Shown piece by piece: positions 1-8,543 of a stretch of DNA of 64,000 nt. Source of the DNA: a virus; the IMG/VR virus record IMGVR_UViG_3300010885_047252, positions 1-64,000 of that record; one strand, 5' to 3'. Each line of letters starts with the position of its first letter. Position 1 is the first letter of the stretch. A program made the translations under genes and the position numbers. The notes under the pieces were generated by a model, which saw only the letters and a program-made list of their open reading frames with translations, was not told where the DNA came from and did not search any database.

Positions 1-1557
1 ATTTCGGGGACTCTTACAAAGAGTAGTAACGCTGACTACGTAAATATTCGTGTGTCCGACATTGCTAACGTGAATGTCACTGGTGCGGGTTTAACTGTAA
101 TATTCGGAAGTAATCCTAACTACATAACAGTCAATAACGCTAGTGCAGCCGTGATCGCAAAGAGTGTAGCAACTATTGCTCCAGTATTAACTGCCGGAAC
201 TTTATCTATTGTAGACTCATATGTTTACGCTGGTATAACTAACGCCGTTACATCCGCAGCCTCAAGCTTTATAGTTTTAGCCAACTCTCAATTTATAACA
301 GCAAACCTGAGTAATGTTGCCCCAGTTGTGCTGAATGGTTTTTATTCAATCTTTAACTGTGCTTATGACAAGCCTTCCTCAACCCTGGTTGCTACATCGG
401 GAACTGGTGGTCCCACTAATTCCATTGACTACTTCCAGTACATAAACGCAGAGAAGTTCATAACTCAGGGCGGAACATCGTCTCAATATGTAAAGGGAGA
501 TGGATCACTTGATTCTGTTGCTTACGCACCTCTTGCCACACCAACATTTACCGGAACGGTTTCTGGAATCACTAAATCAATGGTCGGTTTGGGCTCAGTT
601 GACAACACTGCTGACACTGCTAAGCCTGTATCTACTGCACAGCAAACTGCACTAGACCTAAAGGCTAATAGTGCAACACCTACATTTACTGGCATGGCAA
701 CTATACCTAAGCTTAAAGTTGGCGGCATAGAAATAGATACAACAAGTCCAGCAGACACGAACGTTCTTAAATACAATGCATCATTAAATAAATATATACC
801 AGGAGTTGCCTCTACTGTAGCATCTCTTGATGACTTAACTGATGTGACAGTAACTAGTGCAACTCCAAACCAAGTATTAAAATGGAACGGATCACAGTGG
901 GTCAATGCACAAGTTCCAGGAACAATTGATGGAACAACAAAACTTCAAACTATAGGAGATGCTTCTGCTACAACTTTTGTTGTTACCCACAATCTTTCTA
1001 CTAGAGACATTGTAGTGTCTATAACTGAAGCTATTTCTCCCTATGGTGTAATTAACACTAGCTGGGAAGCAACAAGTTTGGACACTATTACGATTTATTT
1101 TGAAACTCCTCCGTCATTAAATTCAATAAGAGTTAGCATTTATGCTGCAGTCTCAGGGCTACAAGTTTCTATAGGTCCTACAGGTCCAACAGGTCCTACA
1201 GGAGCTCCTTCTACGGTACCTGGACCAACAGGTCCTACAGGTGATTGGTCAACAGCACAGGCGGTCATCACTTATTCTACTGCCTGTGGAGGAGCAGACG
1301 GTCTTATATCTAGCGCAGCAGGGAAACTAGTTTATAATACTGGCTCACAAACTATCTATCTTAATTCTACTACTAACTTTTCCGTTGGTCAAAGAGTTGA
1401 CCTAATCCGTAAAAACTCTGGAACTTTTACTGTAGCTAATGGTTCTGGAGCAACAATTATTGGCACTCCTGGATTAACACTTAGAGCACAATGGTCGGCA
1501 GCATCAATTATCTGCATTGCCGCAAATGAGTATGTTATTGTTGGAGACCTTTCTTAA
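1..1557 (+). CDS. Tail-fibre-like protein with collagen-like segment, 5' partial
   Basis: Structural fibre-like protein. The frame is open to the first base of the window with no stop, so the gene starts upstream; the GTG at 52 is only the first in-window start. The body is rich in Ser, Thr, Ala and Val and contains TPTFTG-type repeats common in phage fibres. A short [10 protein letters not shown] collagen-like stretch follows, then a C-terminal domain of about 100 residues (STAQ... to GDLS) that recurs in the next gene. No in-frame CGG codon was found although CGG occurs many times out of frame. The exact fibre role is inferred. Confidence 0.75.
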   Translation: MSGTLTKSSNADYVNIRVSDIANVNVTGAGLTVIFGSNPNYITVNNASAAVIAKSVATIAPVLTAGTLSIVDSYVYAGITNAVTSAASSFIVLANSQFITANLSNVAPVVLNGFYSIFNCAYDKPSSTLVATSGTGGPTNSIDYFQYINAEKFITQGGTSSQYVKGDGSLDSVAYAPLATPTFTGTVSGITKSMVGLGSVDNTADTAKPVSTAQQTALDLKANSATPTFTGMATIPKLKVGGIEIDTTSPADTNVLKYNASLNKYIPGVASTVASLDDLTDVTVTSATPNQVLKWNGSQWVNAQVPGTIDGTTKLQTIGDASATTFVVTHNLSTRDIVVSITEAISPYGVINTSWEATSLDTITIYFETPPSLNSIRVSIYAAVSGLQVSIGPTGPTGPTGAPSTVPGPTGPTGDWSTAQAVITYSTACGGADGLISSAAGKLVYNTGSQTIYLNSTTNFSVGQRVDLIRKNSGTFTVANGSGATIIGTPGLTLRAQWSAASIICIAANEYVIVGDLS

Positions 1558-1579
1558 CGTAGCAAATAATATGATAAAA

Positions 1580-1585
1580 TATAAT
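1580..1585 (+). promoter_or_regulatory. Possible -10 box before collagen-like gene
   Basis: TATAAT in the short gap between the fibre gene stop and the ATG at 1620; no convincing -35 is visible, so this may be chance in AT-rich DNA. Confidence 0.25.
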
Positions 1586-1619
1586 GCATAACATTTATCA
1601 ATCTTTATGGAGTTAAATC

Positions 1620-2108
1620 ATGACAGTATTAAAACAGTATAATTCAGGAACATCACAATGGGAGCCAATTGTCTCAGGAGCTACTGGGCCAACAGGTGCG
1701 ACTGGGCCAACAGGTCCAACAGGTCCTACAGGAGCTGCTTCTACTGTAGCTGGACCTACTGGACCTACTGGGCCTACTGGGCCTGCAGGGACCAACGGGA
1801 CTAATGGAGACTGGTCAACAGCACAAACAGTGGCCGCATTTACAACAGGAAACTTAACTTCGGCTAGTGTAGGAAAACTGCTTTACAATACTGCTGCTTG
1901 TACCTTAACCCTTACTAGTTCTACTGGTTTTTCAGTTGGACAACGAGTGGACCTTGCCCGATTAAATGCTGGAGCATTTGTTGTTGCACAAGGTTCTGGG
2001 GCAACTTTGGTTGGAACTCCTGGTTATACACTTAGGGCGCAATATTCATCAGCGAGTATTATTTGTACAGCAAGCAATACTTATTTAGTAGTTGGGGACC
2101 TTTCCTGA
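1620..2108 (+). CDS. Collagen-like fibre protein
   Basis: A 162-aa protein. A short N-terminal segment is followed by about 40 residues of Gly-Pro-Thr/Gly-X-Y collagen repeats (about residues 20-60) and a C-terminal globular domain of about 95 residues, clearly homologous to the C-terminus of the preceding gene (shared [35 protein letters not shown]). A purine-rich RBS (tggag) precedes the ATG. The stop overlaps the next start (TGATG). Probably a trimeric fibre or fibre tip; the nearby prolyl-hydroxylase-like gene could act on its Pro residues (inference). Confidence 0.75.
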   Translation: MTVLKQYNSGTSQWEPIVSGATGPTGATGPTGPTGPTGAASTVAGPTGPTGPTGPAGTNGTNGDWSTAQTVAAFTTGNLTSASVGKLLYNTAACTLTLTSSTGFSVGQRVDLARLNAGAFVVAQGSGATLVGTPGYTLRAQYSSASIICTASNTYLVVGDLS

Positions 2109-2447
2109 TGCCGTCCACAGTAGGGGTTGTTGCATCAAATAACTGCAGTCCAATCTTGAATATGCGGGAGTGTAACTCGTTTCTTTTCCAATGAAGAAGG
2201 TCCAGAAACAATTTTTGAAAGTTTTTATACTGCTATTGCTAATGGTTTGGCAGCTACAATATCGGTAACCACCAATGCCCCCAACAACGATATAATAACT
2301 ACCAATGGAGGTAGTATTGTCGCTGCAGATGCAGCAAGAAGTACATCTAGTTATACCAGACATCAGGCAGACCTTGCACTTACTCCAAGCTATTACCCAA
2401 TAATTACCTTAACAAACGCTGTTGGATCCGTCACAAAACAGCAGTAA
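2108..2447 (+). CDS. Small virion-region protein needing +1 frameshift at CGG
   Basis: The ATG at 2108 overlaps the previous stop. The first frame runs 19 codons to CGG at 2165 and would stop at 2190-2192. The +1 frame opens after a stop at 2157-2159 and continues to 2447. Reading CGGG (2165-2168) as one unit joins them into about 112 aa, including FFSNEEGPETIF and ending VGSVTKQQ. The shift can only occur within about 10 codons, and the CGG lies inside that window. Function unknown; position suggests a tail-associated protein. Alternative: a sequencing indel. Confidence 0.55.
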
Positions 2448-2455
2448 TCAAACTA

Positions 2456-3064
2456 CTATTTAAACTTAGGTCCCTCAACCCAAATTACAATAGACTTTCT
2501 TACTCCAGATAGAACTGGATTTACTCCGTGAAGCATGAATGATGGAAACAGTATGATCTGTCCCTTCTTTAATCTATGTAAAGATGGATTCCCGCTGAGG
2601 TGAATAAAGAATTCGCCACCTATAAAATCTTTTTCTGGTTCATTCAGAAGTAAACTTAAAGAAAGTTTTCTGGTGTCAATCATATAGCCTGGCTTATCTT
2701 CGCCAAAGATTAAATCAGTGTGAGCATCGTACTTGCCATTTTCCGATCCTTCGTATTCTGCATATTGAAAATATGAATATCCGTACAAATCAAAGCCATA
2801 GAATGTTTCGTTCACCTTTGCTATTGCTTGATTTATTCTACTTATAAACCATTCATTTTCAAGATCTACGTCATTAAAGCAGTTGTTAGATACTCTAGCT
2901 GATGGATTAGACCCGACCGTAGAAGCCTTATCTAATTTTTTGGTAGAACAATATTCTTGTATTCTTTGTATTTCTTCTTCAGTAAAGCAGTCTTCAGCCA
3001 GTATCCATGGTTCTGTTATTTTTGAGTGTGATCTTGGACTATTGGAGATTGTTTGCATAAGCAC
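2456..3064 (-). CDS. 2OG-Fe(II) oxygenase, prolyl 4-hydroxylase-like
   Basis: A 202-aa protein with the metal-binding set of the 2-oxoglutarate/Fe(II) dioxygenase fold: H-T-D (in YDAHTDLIF), a distal H (MLHGVNP) and the 2OG-binding R (GVRKSIVIW). Length and order match P4H/PiuC-type enzymes. These use O2, Fe(II) and 2-oxoglutarate to hydroxylate a substrate, classically protein proline. It is encoded leftward between rightward virion genes, close to a Gly-Pro-Thr collagen-like protein that is a plausible but unproven substrate. A second oxygenase-like gene lies near 45 kb. Confidence 0.75.
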   Translation of the reverse strand: MLMQTISNSPRSHSKITEPWILAEDCFTEEEIQRIQEYCSTKKLDKASTVGSNPSARVSNNCFNDVDLENEWFISRINQAIAKVNETFYGFDLYGYSYFQYAEYEGSENGKYDAHTDLIFGEDKPGYMIDTRKLSLSLLLNEPEKDFIGGEFFIHLSGNPSLHRLKKGQIILFPSFMLHGVNPVLSGVRKSIVIWVEGPKFK

Positions 3065-3087
3065 ATTTTATCATAAAAAATATTGCT

Positions 3088-3117
3088 TTGATAGGCAATA
3101 ATAGTAATTACTATAAT
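3088..3117 (+). promoter_or_regulatory. Sigma70-like promoter for the 3176 gene
   Basis: TTGATA, an 18-bp spacer and TATAAT in the divergent gap between the leftward oxygenase and the rightward fibre gene. Position and spacing fit a vegetative-type promoter reading rightward. Confidence 0.5.
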
Positions 3118-3175
3118 AGCTATCTGATTAATCTCGAGGGGTTAATTTTAATTTAGAAAGGTTTGGTTGAGGCCA

Positions 3176-3994
3176 ATGCCCAATTTTTATAATAGAATTC
3201 GTGCTAGAAAATTTAGCACAGTTTCTGACACTGCTATAGAGATAGCACCATACAATAGCGCTACTCCAAACTTTACCATCGATGCAGGTGGTAAGTTAAA
3301 CTGGTCTTCTGGATCTGCAACTGCAGATACAAACCTTTATAGATCTACCCCAAATACTTTAAGAACAGACGATAGTTTCGATATAGCTTCTGGGCAAACA
3401 TATCAAATAAATGGCGCAAACGTTTTAACCTCTACCTCATTAGGCTCATCTGTTGTAAGTTCTTCTTTGACTTCAGTAGGAAGCTTAACAGGATTAACAG
3501 CAGCAACGCCAAACTTTACTGGACCTTTAACGTCTTCTGGAACTTCAACTTTTCAAAGTACAGTCGTGCTTCAGCAGTCAAAAGAAAAGTTTACCGTTTC
3601 ATCTGCTGCTATTGGACCAATTGCAACAAACGTTTATGTTTTAGATGGTGCTGTTTATTACTACACTGGAACAATTGCTGATCTATTCAAATTTAATATT
3701 ACAGGAAACTCTTCAGGCACTACTTTAAAATCACTGTTAACCACAAATGTCGATGCTATCACCTTAGTTCTAATGATAGAGAATGGTTCTGGAGCTACAC
3801 CAACGGCTAAGTCTTTTGCCGCAAGTAGCTACTTAACTATCGACACAAGCGCAACTGTCAATATTAAATGGTTTGGCGGATCAAAGCCAGCAGGAAATAT
3901 TGGAACAGATGTTTATACATTAACCATCTATAAGACAAGCGATACTGGCAGCGGAACTTTCACCGTATTTGCTAGTCAATCTAAGTTCGCTTAA
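3176..3994 (+). CDS. Tail-fibre/virion structural protein
   Basis: About 272 aa from the ATG at 3176; a TTG at 3167, better spaced from the upstream agaaagg, would add three residues. The N-terminus is basic (NRIRARKFSTVSD), followed by Ser/Thr/Gly-rich repeats (TPNFTIDAGG, ATPNFTGPLTSSGTSTF) typical of phage fibres. The C-terminus (TDVYTLTIYKTSDTGSGTF) is beta-rich. No in-frame CGG. Followed after 12 bases by the adhesin gene with a strong RBS (aaggag). Exact role unassigned. Confidence 0.65.
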   Translation: MPNFYNRIRARKFSTVSDTAIEIAPYNSATPNFTIDAGGKLNWSSGSATADTNLYRSTPNTLRTDDSFDIASGQTYQINGANVLTSTSLGSSVVSSSLTSVGSLTGLTAATPNFTGPLTSSGTSTFQSTVVLQQSKEKFTVSSAAIGPIATNVYVLDGAVYYYTGTIADLFKFNITGNSSGTTLKSLLTTNVDAITLVLMIENGSGATPTAKSFAASSYLTIDTSATVNIKWFGGSKPAGNIGTDVYTLTIYKTSDTGSGTFTVFASQSKFA

Positions 3995-4006
3995 GGAGAT
4001 TTTAAG

Positions 4007-5642
4007 ATGCCTTTCTTAGCTGGTAGGGGACAAGGTGGACGAGGTATGTTTGGACTTGGTGGCGTTCCTGGTGCTCCAACATTCTTTAACACTTCTACAG
4101 CAATAACACCAGGCAACAATCAAGCAACGGTAGATTTTATAGTACCTTCTTTTAATGGTCGGATTATCCATTACTGGATACGAGTATGCCTTAGCTACTT
4201 CTGCTGATAGTTATGCTACTTACGGAGATTATCTAACATCTAGTTGGACATCAGGGACTTCTTTTATTATTACGGGATTGACTAATGGTACATTGTATAA
4301 GGTTAAAATAAGAGCAGTCAATCCTATTGGAAAAGGCGCAGAATCTTCAATAACAGAACCCTTCAAGCCATATACAACAGCTACTGTAACAACAACTACT
4401 GGTTCAGACGCAACAACAACACCAACTGCAACGACAACTAATGCCCCTACTAACACTCAATCATTTGGGACCTTGGTAACATTCCAAAGAACGGCTGGTC
4501 AAGCGGATTCCCCGTGGACAAATCCATACCCATCAGGAGCAACAACTGGAACTGGCACTCTAAATGGCTCTTCTGGAACTACTCACTTTGTATGGGGTAC
4601 AAGCTCTGGATCTTATCCTAATGAAGTAGCTGCAACAAGCAATGCTTATGCTAGAAGTACTTGGCCAAGAGGAACTACTGTTTATTATAAGGCAAGAGTA
4701 TATAACACTTCTTGTACTGCCACCTTTAACGGAACAGTTAATTCTAATGGAGCAAGCACTACTGTTACATTTGTTTATGGAACATCTTCCATTGCTGATC
4801 CTGTAAATCAAAATTATCCATCTTCAGTATCAGCAGGGACCGTCACTGCACTAACTGCAACTGCAGTAACAGCAAATGCAGTAAGTCTTGCTGCTGGTAC
4901 ATTCTATTACAGAACAAAAGCAGTTAATGCAGCTGGCACAACATATGGGGCAGAGCAGTCAATAGCAGTATCTGCCAAGTCTGCAACCGCTGCTTCGGAA
5001 CAGTCCTTCACTCCTCCAACAGTGGGTACTCTTTACGAACTAGTATGTGCAGGTGGTGGAGGCGGTGACTGGGGTGGATCAGGTGGTGGTGGTGGTGCGG
5101 TTGCTTACTACTCTTCTGCAGCAGCACCTGCGTCTCTCACTTTCACAGTTGGAGGCGGTGGTAGCGCCAACAATCCGGGCGAAACATCTACTATAAGTTT
5201 TCCAGGAGTAAGTATGAGCGGCGGTGGCGGTGGTGTTGGATACTGGAATAATGCTGACTACGCCGGTAGTTCTGGTGTTGCAAGTGGAGGAACATCGAAT
5301 TATCCATCAAGCGCATATACTGGTGGTGGATACGGATACATAGGAGACTCCGACGTTGGCTACGGTGGAGGTGCAGGTGCAGGTGGAAATGGCTTTAGTT
5401 ATCAGGTCTATAACACCCAATCTATAATTTATGCATATGGCGGTAATGGTGGACCAGCCGTAACCGTAAATGGTAATACATTTGGAGCCGGTGGAGGCGG
5501 ATATGGAGACTCATATGCTGGCGGTCCGGGAATAGGTAACTCGCCATACAGTGATTACGGTCGTGGTGGCTTTAGAAACCAAGCATATGGTCTAGTTGCC
5601 GCTACCGGTGGACTTGTTAGATTCAAATATTATGGCCCGTAA
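4007..5642 (+). CDS. FN3 plus glycine-rich adhesin, +1 frameshift at CGGA
   Basis: ATG at 4007 after an aaggag RBS. The first frame ends at 4207, while the rest of the protein is in the +1 frame. The shift must occur between 4143 and 4205; the only in-frame CGG is at 4160 (CGGA 4160-4163). Reading CGGA as one Gly gives PSFNGGLSITGYEYA, the canonical N-G-G-x-x-I-T-G-Y stretch of a fibronectin type III domain, so the shift lies inside a domain. The total is about 544 aa: FN3 (about residues 20-115), Thr/Ala-rich beta repeats, then a Gly-rich C-terminal domain (GGGGGDWGGSGGGGG) resembling phage adhesin tips. Likely receptor binding. Without the shift only 66 aa are made. Confidence 0.7.
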
Positions 5643-5669
5643 TAAAGGCAAAAAGGAAAGTTAACTATC

Positions 5670-6068
5670 ATGACAGATGAAAATTTTTTCATACATACTT
5701 TTGAAGAAGTTAAAGCAATAAGGCCTCAAATGCCTCAGTCTGTTATTGACGCACGACTTGAGGCATTTAATAGAGCAGGACACCCGGAAATTCTTTGTGA
5801 AGTTAATTCGCCCAACTGTGCCAAAAAAGGGTCGATAGCCCACCAGAAGGAATCAAGATACGGATTTTTTGGGTATAGACAACCTGATGTTGTTCAAACA
5901 TCCGACAACTACGTAATATGTTGCCCAATATGTCACAACTGGATTCATAATAACGTTCAGCAATCGGTAGAACTTGGATTTTTGCACCAATCATGGGCGG
6001 ATGGGTTTGACGACTCACTAGACCACGATGCAATAAGAGAAGCTTTAAGAAATATTACTGATTCTTAA
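5670..6068 (+). CDS. HNH-like zinc protein
   Basis: A 132-aa protein with Cys/His pairs arranged like an HNH nuclease: C..NC, an AHQKES stretch, then N-x-V-x-C-C-P-I-C-H-N-W-I-H-N near residues 88-103. These fit a zinc-stabilised beta-beta-alpha metal fold. It directly follows the adhesin gene with an aggaaag RBS. The last bases overlap the convergent gene at 6055. The catalytic His is not certain, so endonuclease activity is inferred. Confidence 0.5.
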   Translation: MTDENFFIHTFEEVKAIRPQMPQSVIDARLEAFNRAGHPEILCEVNSPNCAKKGSIAHQKESRYGFFGYRQPDVVQTSDNYVICCPICHNWIHNNVQQSVELGFLHQSWADGFDDSLDHDAIREALRNITDS

Positions 6069-6411
6069 TAAGCTCTTGTGGAATAATCCAGAGCTTACAG
6101 ATTGCTTCTGGTTCGATAGTCCCTTTGACTATTTCGCAAGCCCCGCCACCAATATAAAACACACAGTTGGCACACATTAATCCTTCTTCTTTAAAAGGAT
6201 TAGCACTTGCTGGAGCATAGTGAGCACCATCTGCCTTAGAGTCCTGCTTAAACATACCGAACTCTTCAACTGTACTTTCATAGTTCTCATACATCATCTG
6301 CTGTCTATCAGAAAGATTACCCTTAACATCATTAGCTTCAGGATCTTTCTCTGGAGTATCGTCTTGTGGTTCTTCGCTCTTAGAGTATTCTGACAGCCAA
6401 TAGTTTTTCAT
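6055..6411 (-). CDS. Small four-Cys protein, HiPIP-like, copy 2
   Basis: A 118-aa protein beginning MKNYWLSE. The C-terminal 45 residues carry MCANC...GGACEIV.G...EAICKLW, a four-Cys pattern shared with the upstream neighbour. Similar Cys boxes occur in small high-potential iron-sulfur-like phage proteins of head/protease regions. Its start overlaps the stop of the upstream paralogue. It may bind Fe-S or zinc; function unknown. Confidence 0.55.
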   Translation of the reverse strand: MKNYWLSEYSKSEEPQDDTPEKDPEANDVKGNLSDRQQMMYENYESTVEEFGMFKQDSKADGAHYAPASANPFKEEGLMCANCVFYIGGGACEIVKGTIEPEAICKLWIIPQELIKNQ

Positions 6412-6728
6412 TATTTTCTTCCAGGCTTTACTACGCCATCTGGAATTGCAGCAAGTCTGCAGTAGCCACCGTCTTCAACCGTTTGTGCTACAACCTTACA
6501 GACTCCAGAGCCTTCGTACTGGGCACAGTTGATACACATGACGCCAATGCTAGCGTTCTCATTCTGGGCTGCTTCAACGTAGCCAACCCAGATACCGTTG
6601 CTATCATCATTAGAAAGCTTTCCATACTTCTTGGCAATTGCAATTAAAGCATTAGAGAACTCTTGTTCTGCTGGAGCAAGTTTCTTCTCCATCTCTTCTA
6701 GCATCTCTGCTAACCAATAATCTTTCAT
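6411..6728 (-). CDS. Small four-Cys protein, HiPIP-like, copy 1
   Basis: A 105-aa paralogue of the next gene: MKDYWLAE start, charged helical middle, and a C-terminal MCINCAQY..SGVCKVV...GGYCRLAAIP box. The four cysteines (C-x2-C-x8-C-x11-C) probably bind a metal or cluster. Translationally coupled to the following gene. No function assigned. Confidence 0.55.
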   Translation of the reverse strand: MKDYWLAEMLEEMEKKLAPAEQEFSNALIAIAKKYGKLSNDDSNGIWVGYVEAAQNENASIGVMCINCAQYEGSGVCKVVAQTVEDGGYCRLAAIPDGVVKPGRK

Positions 6729-6742
6729 TTTGAATCCTTTAA

Positions 6743-6964
6743 TTAAGCTACTGCTTCGACTTCTAGTTTAGGTATGCAGCTTCTAGTGCAAAAGCTAGAG
6801 CCATTGTATTCATATATTATACCTTTAATAAGTGTTTTATTGCAAGTTGGGCAGGTAAATCCTTTGCCTGGAACTCCAAAATACATCACTGCTTTTCCAG
6901 GCAGTTCTTTTTTCTTCTCTGGGGTATTGGTAATATTCTTTTTTGCTGGTTTCTTTCCGGCCAT
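6743..6964 (-). CDS. Small zinc-finger protein
   Basis: A 73-aa protein with a Lys-rich N-terminus (AGKKPAKKN) and a treble-clef-like finger: FTCPTCNKTL followed by SFCTRSCIPK. Lies 14 bases upstream of the HiPIP-like pair and probably shares its transcript. Possibly nucleic-acid binding; specific function unknown. Confidence 0.5.
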   Translation of the reverse strand: MAGKKPAKKNITNTPEKKKELPGKAVMYFGVPGKGFTCPTCNKTLIKGIIYEYNGSSFCTRSCIPKLEVEAVA

Positions 6965-7030
6965 AACATATCTCCTAACATTGGGTACTATTCATATATA
7001 GTAACACAAAAAGTATTTGGAGCATAAAAT

Positions 7031-8543
7031 ATGGTATCAAGAGAAGAAAAAATGGACGTTGTTGCTGAGTCTCTTTTAAGGGATGAAAACCATCCAGATC
7101 CAGCAAAAGCAGAATTTAATAGAAGATGGAACGAACAGGTTCTTAAGGATAGTACGAGCTCTAATAAGGCAGCTCCATTCGGAGGAATGAGCGACAGAGC
7201 AATTCAAGATGAAATGTACTCCGATGCTAAAAATACTCCCTTAACTGCTAAAGTAACAGAAGAGGTTTCTGGCAAATCTCCAGTCTATCAAACAGCAGAT
7301 GACTTGGTTAAAGATTTTACCACTAAAGCTTCTAGTGCACAAGCTAATAAAGCTGGAGATATCCTAAAAGATATTTTTGATAAAACAGATTTTGCAAATA
7401 AACAATTTGATATTCCCGGCTCAACAAGACTTGTCACCGGCTCTGATGTACTGGGTAAACTTTCTGGCATAGAAATGACTGATCAAATAGGAGGAGTAGC
7501 AGCCTACAATCCAGGAAGTGGAAGAATGCAAATAAACCCCAACCTACTAGGGGTACTTCAACCAGAAGAAATAGCTACTACTTTTACTCATGAATTATTT
7601 CACACAGCAGCTGATGCATCGGGTTCGTTAGATGCGGAAAGATTAACTAGAGCAACCTCTCCAGGAGTGATGTCACTCGAAGATGCTAAGTATCTTGGAC
7701 AACAAGAAGGAATAGCAGATAGCTTTTCTAAACGGATTGATGGAAGAAGCTGGTTATAAGCCAGGAGCTAGTTTGTATGATACTCGCTTAGATATTAAAG
7801 AAAGGCAAATGAGATCACAAGGAGCAAGCATTTCAAGAGGAGAAATAAAAAAGTATTCCTTCATAGATGCAGATATTAATCCTGATATAAGACCTGGCTT
7901 TGGTACCTACTTTGGCGTGCCTGCAGACGTTGCATTCTCGCAAGATCCTGCAGTAATGGAAGCTATAGAAAAAAGTCCAGCAATATCCGCCATGAGAGAG
8001 GGGTATGAGTCTACTGTTGGATCTCATGGTGCTCAAGTATCAAGGGCAAATGCTACTAAGCATGTTCCTTTAGTGGATGAATATGATACTGGAGCAAAGT
8101 CCGCTGAAGTGATAAAACCAAAAGCACCACGAAAACCAAAACCAGGAGACTTCCTAATAGATGCAGAAGGAAGAACAACAGTAGTTCCACCAGAACCATT
8201 AAATGCTCCAATAAAATACGGAGATCTTGCAAAAAGTGCTAAGGCAACAGAGGCTGCAGCCCCAACTATTACAGCAAGTATAGAGGGTGTAGCCGAAACA
8301 GTAGCTAGTGGAGGAGCAGTTAGGGCTGAAGCTGCTATAACCCATTCAGGTTCAGCTGCTTCAAAGGCATCCCATGTAGCTGCATCTATTACTGCACCAA
8401 CTGCTGCAAGATCTACTCGCAGTCTAATGGACAACGCTTTAGAAGTAGGACAGAAAGTAACTAGAGGTCACTTGGGTGCTACTGCATTAGGTGTTGCTGC
8501 TGCTGGATTATTATTTGGTTATGCTAATAGAGATAAAAATTAA
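7031..8543 (+). CDS. HExxH metallopeptidase-like virion protein, +1 frameshift at CGGA
   Basis: ATG at 7031 after ggagc. The first frame encodes 234 codons to CGG at 7733 and would stop at 7757; the +1 frame opens after the stop at 7713 and runs to 8543. Joining at CGGA (7733-7736) gives about 503 aa. Residues about 170-235 hold a zincin-type site: FTHELFHTA (HExxH) and a downstream EGIADSF glutamate. The shift follows just after this site. The remainder has a Pro/Lys/Ala-rich linker and a C-terminal hydrophobic segment (TALGVAAAGLLFGYA). CGG at 7733 is the only in-frame CGG. Possibly a virion-associated protease. Confidence 0.65.

Noticed and set aside
52-52. GTG at 52 as the true start of the first gene
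   Set aside because: The frame is open to base 1 without a stop, so the gene most likely begins outside the window.
522-905. Leftward 127-aa ORF inside the fibre gene
   Set aside because: Shadow of the fibre coding frame; no RBS, no recognisable domain.
2165-7736. Sequencing indels as the cause of the three frame changes
   Set aside because: None lies in a homopolymer, all change frame by +1 and each window holds the gene's only in-frame CGG; still listed as the main alternative because reads are not available.
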